Part shown: positions 17,220-24,883 of the stretch, in pieces
How positions within the stretch are numbered: the first letter of the stretch is position 1
Layout: each line of letters begins with the position of its first letter
Assembly: GCA_016209595.1 (NCBI GenBank)
Contig: JACQVV010000119.1
Location: 1 to 45,209 of the forward strand
Reading direction: 5' to 3'
DNA: 45,209 bases
Origin: Planctomycetota bacterium
GTDB taxonomy: Bacteria > Planctomycetota > JACQVV01
Translations under genes and position numbers: made by a program
Notes under the pieces: model-generated
What the model saw: only the letters and a program-made list of their open reading frames with translations
Databases searched by the model: none
What the model was told of the DNA's origin: nothing

Positions 17220-18464
17220 CTAATGTCCTTTCCAGGCGTCCTCGCGGCGGTACGTCTCGCGGGCGACCGGGGGGACGTAGTCGTCGAGGCCCCGCGGTTC
17301 CCAGGCGAGCCGCTCCCCGCGTTCGGCCGACATGTAGCAGGCCATCAGGAGCTTCGTGACCGCGAGGCCGTCGTCGAACGTCTCGATGGGAGAGGCGCCG
17401 GCGAGGAACGAGTTCACCATGTGTCGGTTCTCGGCGGTGTAGCCGTACTCCCCCTCCTCGTCGGGGACGACAGGCATGAGTCCCTGCTCGGCGGTCTGTT
17501 TCTCGACGATGTCCTCTCCCGCGCGGCCGGCCACCTCGCGGCTGAAGAAGACCTGGAGGTGATTGTTGAGCGAGTTCCCCTGAAGCGAATACTCGGGCCC
17601 CATGACCTCGATCGAGAGCCGGAGCCCGGGGCCGACGAAGCTCCACGACGTCGTCGCCTCGGTGACGACGATGTCTCCCTCGTCCGTCTCCCACGTCACC
17701 GCCGCGCGGGCGAAGTCCTCGGCCGGCGCGCGGAGGTAGTCCACGCCGTGCGTCCGCCGGAGCCGCTCGGCGTACTCCTTGCGGGACCATTTGAGCGTGG
17801 CGATGTCCGCGCTCACGGTCCGCGGGACGAGGCTGGAGCGCGGCTTCGCCGGGTCCTGGAGGAGGAACCGCGCGGTCTCCAGGCTGTGGCACATCATGTC
17901 GGAGAGGACGCCGCCCCCTTGTGACTTCCCGGACCAGAACCACGCCTCGTGGGGCCCGCCGTGCTCCTCCGCGGCACGCGCGAGATAGGGGCGCCCCGCG
18001 GCCGCCGCGCCGCGGCGCCAGAGGATCTCCTTTCCACGCGCGACCGATGGCATGAAGAGCTGGTTCTCGAGGTAGCCGTGGGGAATCCCCAGTTCCCGGA
18101 CGAGTTCGACCATCCGGCGCGCCTCGCGCACGTTTCTCGCGAGAGGCTTCTCGCAGGCGATGCCCAGGAGCTTCCCCTTTCCGGCCCTGGCGATCTCCTC
18201 CATGACCTCGAGGCGGACGTGGTTCGGGGCGCAGATCCAGACCGCCTGGACGCCTGAGTCCTTCACCATCGCCGAGACGCTCGCGTAGGCCCTCGCGTTC
18301 CCGACCCCCAGGTCGCGGGCGAGCTTCGCGGCCTCGCCGGCCTTCGCCTCGGTCCGGCTCGTCACGCCCAGGATGTCGGCGTTTCGCACGCCCACCCAGG
18401 AGCGGATGTGGAATCGGCCCACGAAGCCCGCCCCCACGATCCCCACGCCCAGCCGCTCGGCCAT
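17220..18464 (-). CDS. Gfo/Idh/MocA family oxidoreductase (third paralogue)
   Basis: 414 residues. The ATG at 18464 has GGAGCG about 4-5 bases upstream. The N-terminal Rossmann fold binds NAD(P): VGIVGAGFVGRFH at about 7-19, VWICAPNHVRLEVM, then CEKPLARNVREA with the conserved Glu-Lys-Pro. The C-terminal domain has the GGGVLSDMMCHSLETARFL motif, with the conserved His near the end of the substrate pocket. It has no Tat or Sec signal, so it is cytoplasmic. It is clearly distinct from the two paralogues upstream: no DHIVEQHVH motif, and a different C-terminus. It likely oxidises or reduces a sugar-derived hydroxyl. It sits between the Gfo/Idh pair (34 bases away) and the cytochrome (7 bases away), in the same operon. 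Confidence 0.9.
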   Translation of the reverse strand: MAERLGVGIVGAGFVGRFHIRSWVGVRNADILGVTSRTEAKAGEAAKLARDLGVGNARAYASVSAMVKDSGVQAVWICAPNHVRLEVMEEIARAGKGKLLGIACEKPLARNVREARRMVELVRELGIPHGYLENQLFMPSVARGKEILWRRGAAAAGRPYLARAAEEHGGPHEAWFWSGKSQGGGVLSDMMCHSLETARFLLQDPAKPRSSLVPRTVSADIATLKWSRKEYAERLRRTHGVDYLRAPAEDFARAAVTWETDEGDIVVTEATTSWSFVGPGLRLSIEVMGPEYSLQGNSLNNHLQVFFSREVAGRAGEDIVEKQTAEQGLMPVVPDEEGEYGYTAENRHMVNSFLAGASPIETFDDGLAVTKLLMACYMSAERGERLAWEPRGLDDYVPPVARETYRREDAWKGH

Positions 18465-18498
18465 GTCGCTCCGCCCGTATATATAAGGAAGAGAGGGG

Positions 18499-19668
18499 TC
18501 AGCTCCGCTCGCGGCCCGGCACGGGGACGGGGCGGACCGGAAGGTCGCCGAATTCCGTAGGTTCCGGCCCGAGCGCGAGTTCCGCGTCCCGGACCTCCTC
18601 CCAGGCAAGCGAGCGCCCCGTGTAGGCCGCCTCGCGCCCCAGGATCGCCGTGAGCGTGCTCTCCGCGACCTGACGCGCCTCGTTGGCGGGCTTCCCGGCG
18701 CGGACGCTCTCAATCAAGTCCGTGTGCTCCCGGACGTAGGCGTGGCCGATCTCCGCGTTCTCTCCCCGATACTGCCAGGGGTTCTCCCCCTCGATCCGCC
18801 CCTCGTAGGGGGACGCGGTGCCGCGGGTCCCCACGAACGTCGCCCCGACGTGACCCGCGCACCCCTCCCACTGCCGGCAATGGCTCGCCACCCGGACGCC
18901 CTCCGGGTACTCGTAGTCGATCGAGAAATGGTCGTAGACATTGCCGTAGACCGGGTCGGTCCGGACCTGACGGCCCCCCGACCCGACTGCCCGGACGGGC
19001 CGGGCCTCCAGGCCCCAGTCAATGACGTCGAGCGTATGGACGTGCTGCTCGACGATGTGGTCGCCCGAGAGCCAGTCCATGTAGTACCAGTTCCGGATCT
19101 GCCACTCGATGTCGCTCTCGCCCCTTTCCCGCGGCCGGCGCCAGATCCCGCCCGGGAGGTAGTAGCCGCGCGCTTCGCGGATCTCGCCAATCGCACCGTC
19201 GCGGACGCGACCGAGCGTCTCCAGGAACATTTCGTGGTGCCGGTACTGTGTCCCGGCCACGACACCGAGGCCCTTCTCCCGCGCCTTCTCGCCCGCCGCG
19301 ATCACTCGCCGGACGCCGGGAGGATCGACGGCGACGGGCTTCTCCATGAAGACGTGCTTTCCAGCGCCGACCGCGGCCTCGAAATGGAGCGGCCGGAAGC
19401 CGGGCGGCGTCGCGAGGAGGACGAGATCGACGCCAGAGTCGAGGAGTCGGGCGTAGGCGTCGAACCCGACGAAGCAGCGCTCGTCCGGTATATCGACGCC
19501 CGGATGCGAAAGTCCCGCGAGGTGGGCGCGAGAGCGGTCGAGTCGGTCCCGGAAGAGGTCGGCCAGGGCGACAAGGCGGACATCCGGGGCCGACGCCAGG
19601 CAGTTCTCCGCGGCGCCCGTCCCCCGGCCGCCACACCCGACGAGCCCCACGCGGATCGTGTCGGCCAT
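18499..19668 (-). CDS. Gfo/Idh/MocA family oxidoreductase, no export signal
   Basis: 389 residues. ATG at 19668, one base after the stop of its upstream paralogue, with a GGGAGGT ribosome site inside the end of that gene. The Rossmann motif IRVGLVGCGGRGTGA begins at residue 5 and FMEKPVAVDPPG carries the EKP signature. The middle region has WLSGDHIVEQHVHTLDVIDW, the substrate-side His motif. The protein is closely related along its whole length to the Tat-exported neighbour but lacks that protein's 30-residue leader, so it should stay in the cytoplasm. The pair looks like a tandem duplication followed by a change of compartment. Likely reaction: NAD(P)-linked oxidation or reduction of a sugar hydroxyl, possibly at C3. 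The fold is firm; the chemistry is inferred from the family and the DUF1080 context. Confidence 0.92.
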   Translation of the reverse strand: MADTIRVGLVGCGGRGTGAAENCLASAPDVRLVALADLFRDRLDRSRAHLAGLSHPGVDIPDERCFVGFDAYARLLDSGVDLVLLATPPGFRPLHFEAAVGAGKHVFMEKPVAVDPPGVRRVIAAGEKAREKGLGVVAGTQYRHHEMFLETLGRVRDGAIGEIREARGYYLPGGIWRRPRERGESDIEWQIRNWYYMDWLSGDHIVEQHVHTLDVIDWGLEARPVRAVGSGGRQVRTDPVYGNVYDHFSIDYEYPEGVRVASHCRQWEGCAGHVGATFVGTRGTASPYEGRIEGENPWQYRGENAEIGHAYVREHTDLIESVRAGKPANEARQVAESTLTAILGREAAYTGRSLAWEEVRDAELALGPEPTEFGDLPVRPVPVPGRERS

Positions 19669-19669
19669 C

Positions 19670-20935
19670 TCACGACCTCCCGGGGATGGGAACGGATCGC
19701 ACGGGGAGGTCCCCGAATTCGTATCGCGGGGGCGAGAAGTCGAGGTCCGAGGCGAGGAGCGCGTCCCACTCCACGACCTCGCCGGTGTAGGCCGCGTGTC
19801 GGCCCAGGATCGCCGTCATCGTCGCCTCGGCCACCTGTCTCGCCTCGTTCGCCGGCTCGCCGCGGCGAATGCTCGCGAGGAGGGCGGCGTGCTCCGCGAC
19901 GTAGGGGTTGGGGACCTCCCCCTCGAAGCGCCAGGGACGCGCCCCGTCGATCCAGCCGCCCGGGTCGGCGCGTCCCTCGGTGCCCGTGACGAGCTCGCCG
20001 ACCGCGCCGTCGGTTCCCTCCATCTGCCGGCACATCGAAAGAACGTGGATTCCGCCCGGATATTCGAAATCCACCGCGAAGTGGTCGTAGATGTTGCCGA
20101 AGACAGGATCGGTCCGGACCTCGCGGCCGCCCGAGCCCACGGCGCGTAGCGGCACGCTCCCGAGGACCCAGTTCACCACGTCGAGGTTGTGGACGTGCTG
20201 CTCGACGATGTGGTCCCCCGAGAGCCAGTCAAAGTAGAGCCAGTTCCGGACCTGCCACTCCATGTCGGACCACCCGGCCTCGCGCTTCCTGTGCCACAGG
20301 CCGCCCTGGTTCCAGAAGCACCGGGCGCCGAGGATCCGTCCGATCGCCCCCTCGCGGATCCGCCGGACCGTTTCCAGATATCCCGAGTGGTGGCGGCGTT
20401 GCGTCCCGGCGACGACCGAGAGGCCTCGCTCGCGAGCCTTCTCTCCGGCCAGGTACACGCGGCGGACGCCGGCGGGGTCCACGGCGACCGGCTTCTCTAT
20501 GAAGACGTGCTTCTCGGCCGCGACCGCGGCCTCGAAGTGGATCGGCCGGAAGCCGGGGGGCGTGGCGAGAAGAACCACGTCGAGCGGCACGTCGAGGAGC
20601 CGCCGGTACGCCTCGAACCCGACGAAACAGCGATCCTCGTGGACGCGCACGCCCGGGTGGAGCTCCCGGCCGAGCCTCAGCGTGCGGAGGTATCGCAGGC
20701 ACGAGCGGGCGCGGTCCACGAAGAGGTCGGCGAGCGCGACGACGTGGACATTCGGGTCGGCCGCCAGGGCGTCCTCAACCGCACCCGTGCCCCGGCTGCC
20801 GCACCCGACGAGCCCGATCCGGATCGGCCGGCCGTCCTCGTCCGCGAGGACGCGCCCCGGCACGCCCGCAAGGGCGCCAGCGACGGCAACGGATCCGGCT
20901 TTCAGGAATTCGCGGCGCGTCCAGTCTTTCTTCAT
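19670..20935 (-). CDS. Tat-exported Gfo/Idh/MocA family oxidoreductase
   Basis: 421 residues. The ATG at 20935 overlaps the stop of the LamG-DUF1080 gene (ATGA), with GGAGGG about 6 bases upstream. A twin-arginine signal, TRREFLKAGSVAVAGALAG, precedes the Rossmann fold (IRIGLVGCGSRGTGAVED). This marks export in folded form with the nucleotide cofactor bound, as known for other periplasmic members of the family such as glucose-fructose oxidoreductase. EKPVAVDPAG and WLSGDHIVEQHVHNLDVVNW are present. The C-terminal region (YDHFAVDFEYPGG) matches the downstream paralogue. Because it is co-translated with a secreted DUF1080 protein, the likely role is making or using a 3-keto sugar outside the cytoplasm; this is inference. 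Confidence 0.93.
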   Translation of the reverse strand: MKKDWTRREFLKAGSVAVAGALAGVPGRVLADEDGRPIRIGLVGCGSRGTGAVEDALAADPNVHVVALADLFVDRARSCLRYLRTLRLGRELHPGVRVHEDRCFVGFEAYRRLLDVPLDVVLLATPPGFRPIHFEAAVAAEKHVFIEKPVAVDPAGVRRVYLAGEKARERGLSVVAGTQRRHHSGYLETVRRIREGAIGRILGARCFWNQGGLWHRKREAGWSDMEWQVRNWLYFDWLSGDHIVEQHVHNLDVVNWVLGSVPLRAVGSGGREVRTDPVFGNIYDHFAVDFEYPGGIHVLSMCRQMEGTDGAVGELVTGTEGRADPGGWIDGARPWRFEGEVPNPYVAEHAALLASIRRGEPANEARQVAEATMTAILGRHAAYTGEVVEWDALLASDLDFSPPRYEFGDLPVRSVPIPGRS

Positions 20936-22344
20936 CGTCCCTCCACACGAATGCGGATGTTCCGCCAGTGGATCTCGGCCCCCTCCGACTGGAAGCCGAT
21001 GGGGCCCTCCCGCGCCTCGCAACGCCGGACGCACGCGGTCGGGATGCCGTTCACCTCGACCGTGACGACGCCCCCGCGCGACTGGATCTCCATCCCGTTC
21101 CACTCTCCGACCGGCCGAACGGCCCGCCGCTGGGCGGCCCGGTCCACCGAGAACTCCACCTCGATCTCGATCGGGATGATGAGACCCGCGTCACGGTTCA
21201 TCCCCTGGACCTCGAGGCTCTTCGGCCAGACCTTGTGCTCCTGGATCGCGAGGAGGTAGCCGGAGTTCCCGGGGAAACTCGCGTCGTCCGCAAGCCCCTC
21301 GGGGCGCGCGTAGCGCCAGTCGAACCGCAGCGTGAAGTCCCGATAGCTCCCCTCGGTGTACATGTAGCCCGGCGGGCTCCCGCTACAGACGATCGCGCCG
21401 TCCGCGACGCGGAACGTCTCTCCGGGCTCCGCGCTCCCGTCCCCGAGGTGGAACCGAAAGCCGGCGAGGTCGAGACCGTTGAAGAGCGGCTCGAATCCCT
21501 CTTCGGGGAGGCCGTCCTCGGCCGGGGCTCCCAGCCGTCCACCGCCCGCGGGAATGGACGATCGCGCCGCCGCGCGGGCCGCGCCCTCGGGGTCGCCGGT
21601 CCGGTAGTGGAGGAGGACGCGCTCCGCCGGAAGGGCTGCCGCGTAGATCGCGACCTCGTCCACCGAGCCCTCGAAGGGGAAGGACACGGAGTCGAACGCG
21701 GCGCCCGGATGATTGGCGCCCACGAAGAGGGGCGCCTCGAAATCCCAGGACATCTCACCCACTCCGGCCGCGCGCTCGGCGCCGTCGACGAAAAGGACGA
21801 TCTTCCGCTCGGCGTCGCGCGTCACGACCACATGGTGCCACTCGCGGAGGCGGAAGCCGTAAGCCGCGGCGCGCTGGCCAAGGGCCTCGTAATGGCTCAC
21901 CTGGCCGTCCTCTTCCAGTCCCGAGAAGATTCCCAGGTCGCGCGCTCCCTCTTCCATCTTGTAGTTCACCAGGTCCCCGCGTGTCCCCCGAGCGGCCGAG
22001 AACCAGAGCTCGATCGTGAACGCGCCCGTCCCGATCGAGCGGAAGTCCGCATGGGGCGGGATCCGGACCCGGCCGCTCGCGCCGTCGAGCCCCACCGCGC
22101 GGCCGAGGCGCGCCGTCGCGCTCGGTTGCCCGAGCGTCACTCCGCCCTCGTAGGCGCCCGCGTGCGCTCCCGAAGCCGAGGAGTCGCGCGCGCCCTTTCC
22201 CTCGGTCTCCTCGAACTCGTAGTAGGCGATCGGCCCGTCGGCCAGGACGAGCTCGCGGTACGCCGGCTCGTCTCCCCGCGCGAGCCCGAGGCCCCAGAAC
22301 GCCACCCCCGCCGCGACCGCCGAGAACCATCCCCCACACCGCAT
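20932..22344 (-). CDS. Secreted LamG-DUF1080 protein (putative 3-keto-disaccharide hydrolase)
   Basis: 470 residues. ATG at 22344 with GGAGGG about 7 bases upstream. A signal peptide (WFSAVAAGVAFWGLGLA) leads into a LamG/concanavalin-like domain (about 30-230): YYEFEETEGKGARDSS, FTIELWFSA, WHHVVVTRD, VDEVAIYAAAL. The C-terminal DUF1080 domain (Pfam PF06439, about 270-470) shows EPLFNGLDLAGFRFH, FTLRFDWRYARP, NSGYLLAI, SLEVQGMN and WNGMEIQSRGG. PF06439 members are annotated as 3-keto-disaccharide hydrolases or sugar-binding domains. First gene of the six-gene minus-strand operon, with a good promoter just upstream. Likely role: binding and cleaving an oxidised glycoside in the periplasm, in partnership with the Tat-exported oxidoreductase whose start it overlaps. 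Confidence 0.88.
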   Translation of the reverse strand: MRCGGWFSAVAAGVAFWGLGLARGDEPAYRELVLADGPIAYYEFEETEGKGARDSSASGAHAGAYEGGVTLGQPSATARLGRAVGLDGASGRVRIPPHADFRSIGTGAFTIELWFSAARGTRGDLVNYKMEEGARDLGIFSGLEEDGQVSHYEALGQRAAAYGFRLREWHHVVVTRDAERKIVLFVDGAERAAGVGEMSWDFEAPLFVGANHPGAAFDSVSFPFEGSVDEVAIYAAALPAERVLLHYRTGDPEGAARAAARSSIPAGGGRLGAPAEDGLPEEGFEPLFNGLDLAGFRFHLGDGSAEPGETFRVADGAIVCSGSPPGYMYTEGSYRDFTLRFDWRYARPEGLADDASFPGNSGYLLAIQEHKVWPKSLEVQGMNRDAGLIIPIEIEVEFSVDRAAQRRAVRPVGEWNGMEIQSRGGVVTVEVNGIPTACVRRCEAREGPIGFQSEGAEIHWRNIRIRVEGR

Positions 22345-22372
22345 CGCGTTCCCTCCCTCTTCGCGCCGCTCG

Positions 22373-22401
22373 ACGTTATCCCGGCGCGCCGGGCCGGTCA
22401 A
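22373..22401 (-). promoter_or_regulatory. Promoter of the six-gene Gfo/Idh-cytochrome operon
   Basis: On the minus strand: TTGACC (22401-22396), a 17-base spacer and TAACGT (22378-22373). The spacer contains the perfect palindrome CCGGCGCGCCGG, which could be an operator or merely GC-rich chance. Predicted transcription start near 22366, with a leader of about 22 bases. Confidence 0.5.
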
Positions 22402-22648
22402 GACGGAGCCTCGCGGGTGAAAGGAACGCGTCCGTCCTGCATAGATGGCGAGAGGCGGGAAAGGGGCCCCGAACCTCGAAGTCGAACACCAGACGCCCCG
22501 ATGAGGAGAAGGACCGATGAAGATCGCGACGAGCATCAAGGCAGGTGGCGTTTCCCATGGCGCGGGCTTTGGAGAGGTCTTCGGGCCGCAGTAGTAGCGC
22601 TGACACGACAGGAATCTTGAAAAACCGAGCAAGTTTGCAAACGCAACA

Positions 22649-22718
22649 CGTCGAACGTCGAACGCTGAACGTCCAACGTCGAAGTTCGGAGTTCGGCGTT
22701 CGAAGTTCGAAGTTCGAT
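22649..22718 (+). repeat. Heptamer array of ten units forming an inverted repeat
   Basis: Ten contiguous 7-base units. Units 1-5 follow CGTCGAA and units 6-10 follow GTTCGAA, each with 0-2 substitutions. The second half is close to the reverse complement of the first (about 26 of 35 positions), so the 70 bases could fold as one long imperfect hairpin or cruciform. It lies in the non-coding stretch 22402-22802, between two divergent promoters. I see no gene in that stretch. Confidence 0.85.
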
Positions 22719-22802
22719 GAGCCAACGAACGAATACGTCTCGACGGTTTGAGGCGGAGCCTCGCTAGCTGTCCGACGGGCCCTCGTGGGGTCCCCGGTCG
22801 TC

Positions 22803-22831
22803 TTGACAAGTCGTCTCCGGCCGTCTATAGG
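22803..22831 (+). promoter_or_regulatory. Near-consensus promoter abutting the FGE-like gene start
   Basis: TTGACA (22803-22808, perfect), a 17-base spacer and TATAGG (22826-22831). The predicted transcription start coincides with the ATG at 22838, so the message should be leaderless. No Shine-Dalgarno fits in the 6 bases between the box and the ATG. Confidence 0.75.
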
Positions 22832-22837
22832 CGCGGC

Positions 22838-23575
22838 ATGCGGATAGCGGCCGTCCTGGCTTTCGCCGTCGCGCTCGTCCTTTCCAGAGGTGCATCCGGG
22901 CAGGGCGAGCCCCAACCGGGAGAGAACTACGTCGAGACGATCCCCGGCACGACGGTGACCTTCGAGATGATCTGGGTCCCGGAGGGGAGGTTCTGGATCG
23001 GGAAGACCGAAGTGACCTGGGACGAGTTCGAGGTCTGGTACTTCAAGAAGGACCTCCCCCCGGGCGCGGATGCCGCGACGCGTCCCTCGCCAGCCTACGA
23101 ACCCCCCGACCAGGGATGGGGCCGGAAGCGCCGGCCCGCGATCAAGCTCAGTCGCCACGCAGCGAGGAGCTATGGCGTGTGGCTCTCCGAGGTCACGGGA
23201 CGCGCCTACCGCCTCCCCACCGGCGCCGAGTGGGAGCTCGCCTGCGGCCCGATGCCCGAGGACGTCTCCCGTTTCGCGTGGACCGCGGCCAACTCAGACT
23301 CCCGCACGCACGAGGTCGCGACCCGCGAACCGAACGCGCTCGGGATCCACGACATGCTCGGAAACGTCTGTGAGTACGTGGAGGACGACTGGTCCGAGGA
23401 CGACCCCGTCCCTGCGATCCGCGGCGGCGCCTGGAACACCCCCGAGGTCGCGCGCGAGACGCGGGCCCGCTACGACGAGGCCTGGAACGCGCGCGACCCG
23501 CAGAGGCCGCGGAGCGTCTGGTGGGTCTGCGACGGTTCCTTCCTCGGGTTCCGCCTCGCTCGAAGCGCGCCTTGA
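22838..23575 (+). CDS. Secreted formylglycine-generating-enzyme-like (SUMF1 fold) protein
   Basis: 245 residues. ATG at 22838, fixed by the promoter that ends 6 bases before it. A signal peptide (VLAFAVALVLSRGASG) precedes the SUMF1 fold: FEMIWVPEGRFWIGKTEVT split at about 45-65, YRLPTGAEWELAC, LGIHDMLGNVCEYVEDDW, AIRGGAWNTP and FLGFRLARS. The fold is complete but short. The pair of catalytic cysteines found near the C-terminus of true formylglycine-generating enzymes is not visible at the RGGAW region. So sulfatase activation is unlikely, and a binding or structural role is more plausible, as for many planctomycete SUMF1-domain proteins. The stop overlaps a possible TTG start of the apbE gene, so the two are translationally linked. 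Confidence 0.85.
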   Translation: MRIAAVLAFAVALVLSRGASGQGEPQPGENYVETIPGTTVTFEMIWVPEGRFWIGKTEVTWDEFEVWYFKKDLPPGADAATRPSPAYEPPDQGWGRKRRPAIKLSRHAARSYGVWLSEVTGRAYRLPTGAEWELACGPMPEDVSRFAWTAANSDSRTHEVATREPNALGIHDMLGNVCEYVEDDWSEDDPVPAIRGGAWNTPEVARETRARYDEAWNARDPQRPRSVWWVCDGSFLGFRLARSAP

Positions 23576-24507
23576 GCCGGACGATCCTCCTCGCGACGTT
23601 CGCCGCGACGCTCTCGTCTGCCGGCTGCACTGCCCCGCCTCTTTCGCGCTTCGAGTTCGCCGAACCCCACATGGGGACGACCGTCCGTGTCGTCCTTTAC
23701 GCGGGGAGTTCAGAAGACGCCGAACGCGCCTCGCGAGCCGCCTTCGCCGCGATCGCCGAGGTCAATCAATCGATGAGCGACTACCTCGAAGAGAGCGAGC
23801 TTTCTCGACTGAACCGCGAGGGGGAGGCCGAGGTCTCCGAGGCGCTCCACGAAGTCCTCCTCGCCGCTCGGCGTTTCTCGGACCTCTCCGGCGGCGCCTT
23901 CGATGCAACCGTCGGCCCCCTCGTCCGCCTCTGGCGCCGCGGAGCCGTTCCCGCCGCTGAGGAGATTGCCGCCGCGCGCCGGCTCGTTGGGTACGAGCGC
24001 ATCCACATGGAGATGGACCCCTCGCGCCGGGTGTGGCTCGAACCCGGGACGAGGATTGACCTCGGCGCGATCGCGAAGGGCTACGCCTGCGACCGCGCCC
24101 TCGCGGCGACCGGCCTCGCGAGCGCCCTCGTCGACGCCGGCGGCGACCTCGCCCTCGGCGACCCTCCACCCGGCGAGCCCGGCTGGCGGATTGCCATTCC
24201 AGACGGCCGCACGCTCGTCCTCTCACGCTGCGGGGTCGCGACGTCCGGTGACCTGGAACGATCCGTCGAGAGCGGCGGCCGGCGCTACTCGCACATCGTA
24301 GACCCGCGCACGGGCCTCGGAATCGAGGGTGTGCAGGCCGTGACGGTCGTCGCCCCGGACGGCATGACCGCCGACGCCCTCGCGACCGCGATCTCGGTCG
24401 CGGGGATCGGGCTCGCGGCGAAGCTTCCGGGCATCGAGGCCGCGATCTGGCGCCACGGCGGCTCGCGCGAGGAGACGCCCGGTTTCGCGAGCTTCTGCCG
24501 GGAATGA
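23572..24507 (+). CDS. apbE: ApbE-family FAD:protein FMN transferase, lipoprotein
   Basis: 311 residues from a TTG at 23572 that overlaps the previous stop; an in-frame GTG at 23521 would add 17 residues. ApbE uses FAD and Mg to attach FMN to a Thr of exported proteins such as Rnf/Nqr subunits. Seen: lipobox LSSAGC (Cys at about 19), EPHMGTTVRVVLY, IDLGAIAKGYACDRAL, ALVDAGGDLALGDP, GVATSGDLER and YSHIVDPRTGLG, then DGMTADALATAISV. These are the family's FAD- and metal-binding blocks, all intact, and the length is normal. The protein should be anchored outside the cytoplasmic membrane. No flavoprotein target lies in the window, so the partner is unknown. The start choice is uncertain because the ribosome site is weak. 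Confidence 0.9.
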   Translation: MSRTILLATFAATLSSAGCTAPPLSRFEFAEPHMGTTVRVVLYAGSSEDAERASRAAFAAIAEVNQSMSDYLEESELSRLNREGEAEVSEALHEVLLAARRFSDLSGGAFDATVGPLVRLWRRGAVPAAEEIAAARRLVGYERIHMEMDPSRRVWLEPGTRIDLGAIAKGYACDRALAATGLASALVDAGGDLALGDPPPGEPGWRIAIPDGRTLVLSRCGVATSGDLERSVESGGRRYSHIVDPRTGLGIEGVQAVTVVAPDGMTADALATAISVAGIGLAAKLPGIEAAIWRHGGSREETPGFASFCRE

Positions 24508-24613
24508 CCTCCCCGAGGTGCATCTCCGGCCGGGCTCGACACCCTCCTTTCCCGGACGAACGCCCTGGGAATAGAATGCGCGCACTCGCCCCAAGATCGC
24601 GCCAGAGGGTTGG

Positions 24614-24733
24614 ATGCCGATCAAGTTCACTTGCCCCTGCGGGAAGCACCTTCTCGCCCCGGAGGGGGCCGTTGGCCGGACCGGTGTCTGCCCGAAATGC
24701 GGGCTCGAAGTGAGCGTCCCACTGCCACAAACG
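24614..24733 (+). pseudogene. Zinc-ribbon N-terminus remnant, in frame with the ThuA gene
   Basis: About 40 residues from an ATG at 24614: IKFTCPCGKHLLAPEGAVG then GVCPKCGLEVSVP, a four-Cys zinc ribbon typical of the first 40 residues of many planctomycete proteins. After this the reading loses protein character for about 50 codons, yet stays open in frame into the signal peptide of the ThuA gene at 24884. A TAGAAT -10-like box lies at 24572-24577 (weak -35). Most likely a 5' gene fragment; a 560-residue fusion is unlikely because the signal peptide would be internal. The rest of 24508-24883 holds no other gene. Confidence 0.55.
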
Positions 24734-24883
24734 CCGCTCGGTCACCGTGCGAGTCCGCACCGAGACCGGGGCCCGGCAGCGTCTCCCGCGGCCCGGCGAT
24801 GCGTTGGTTACCTCTCGACGGAGCGAGGCGCTTCGACCATCATGCAGCGGACTGGTTTCGCCTCTGCACAAAGGAAGACACGC

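Noticed and set aside
22649..22718. CRISPR array
   Set aside because: Units are only 7 bases, contiguous and without spacers.
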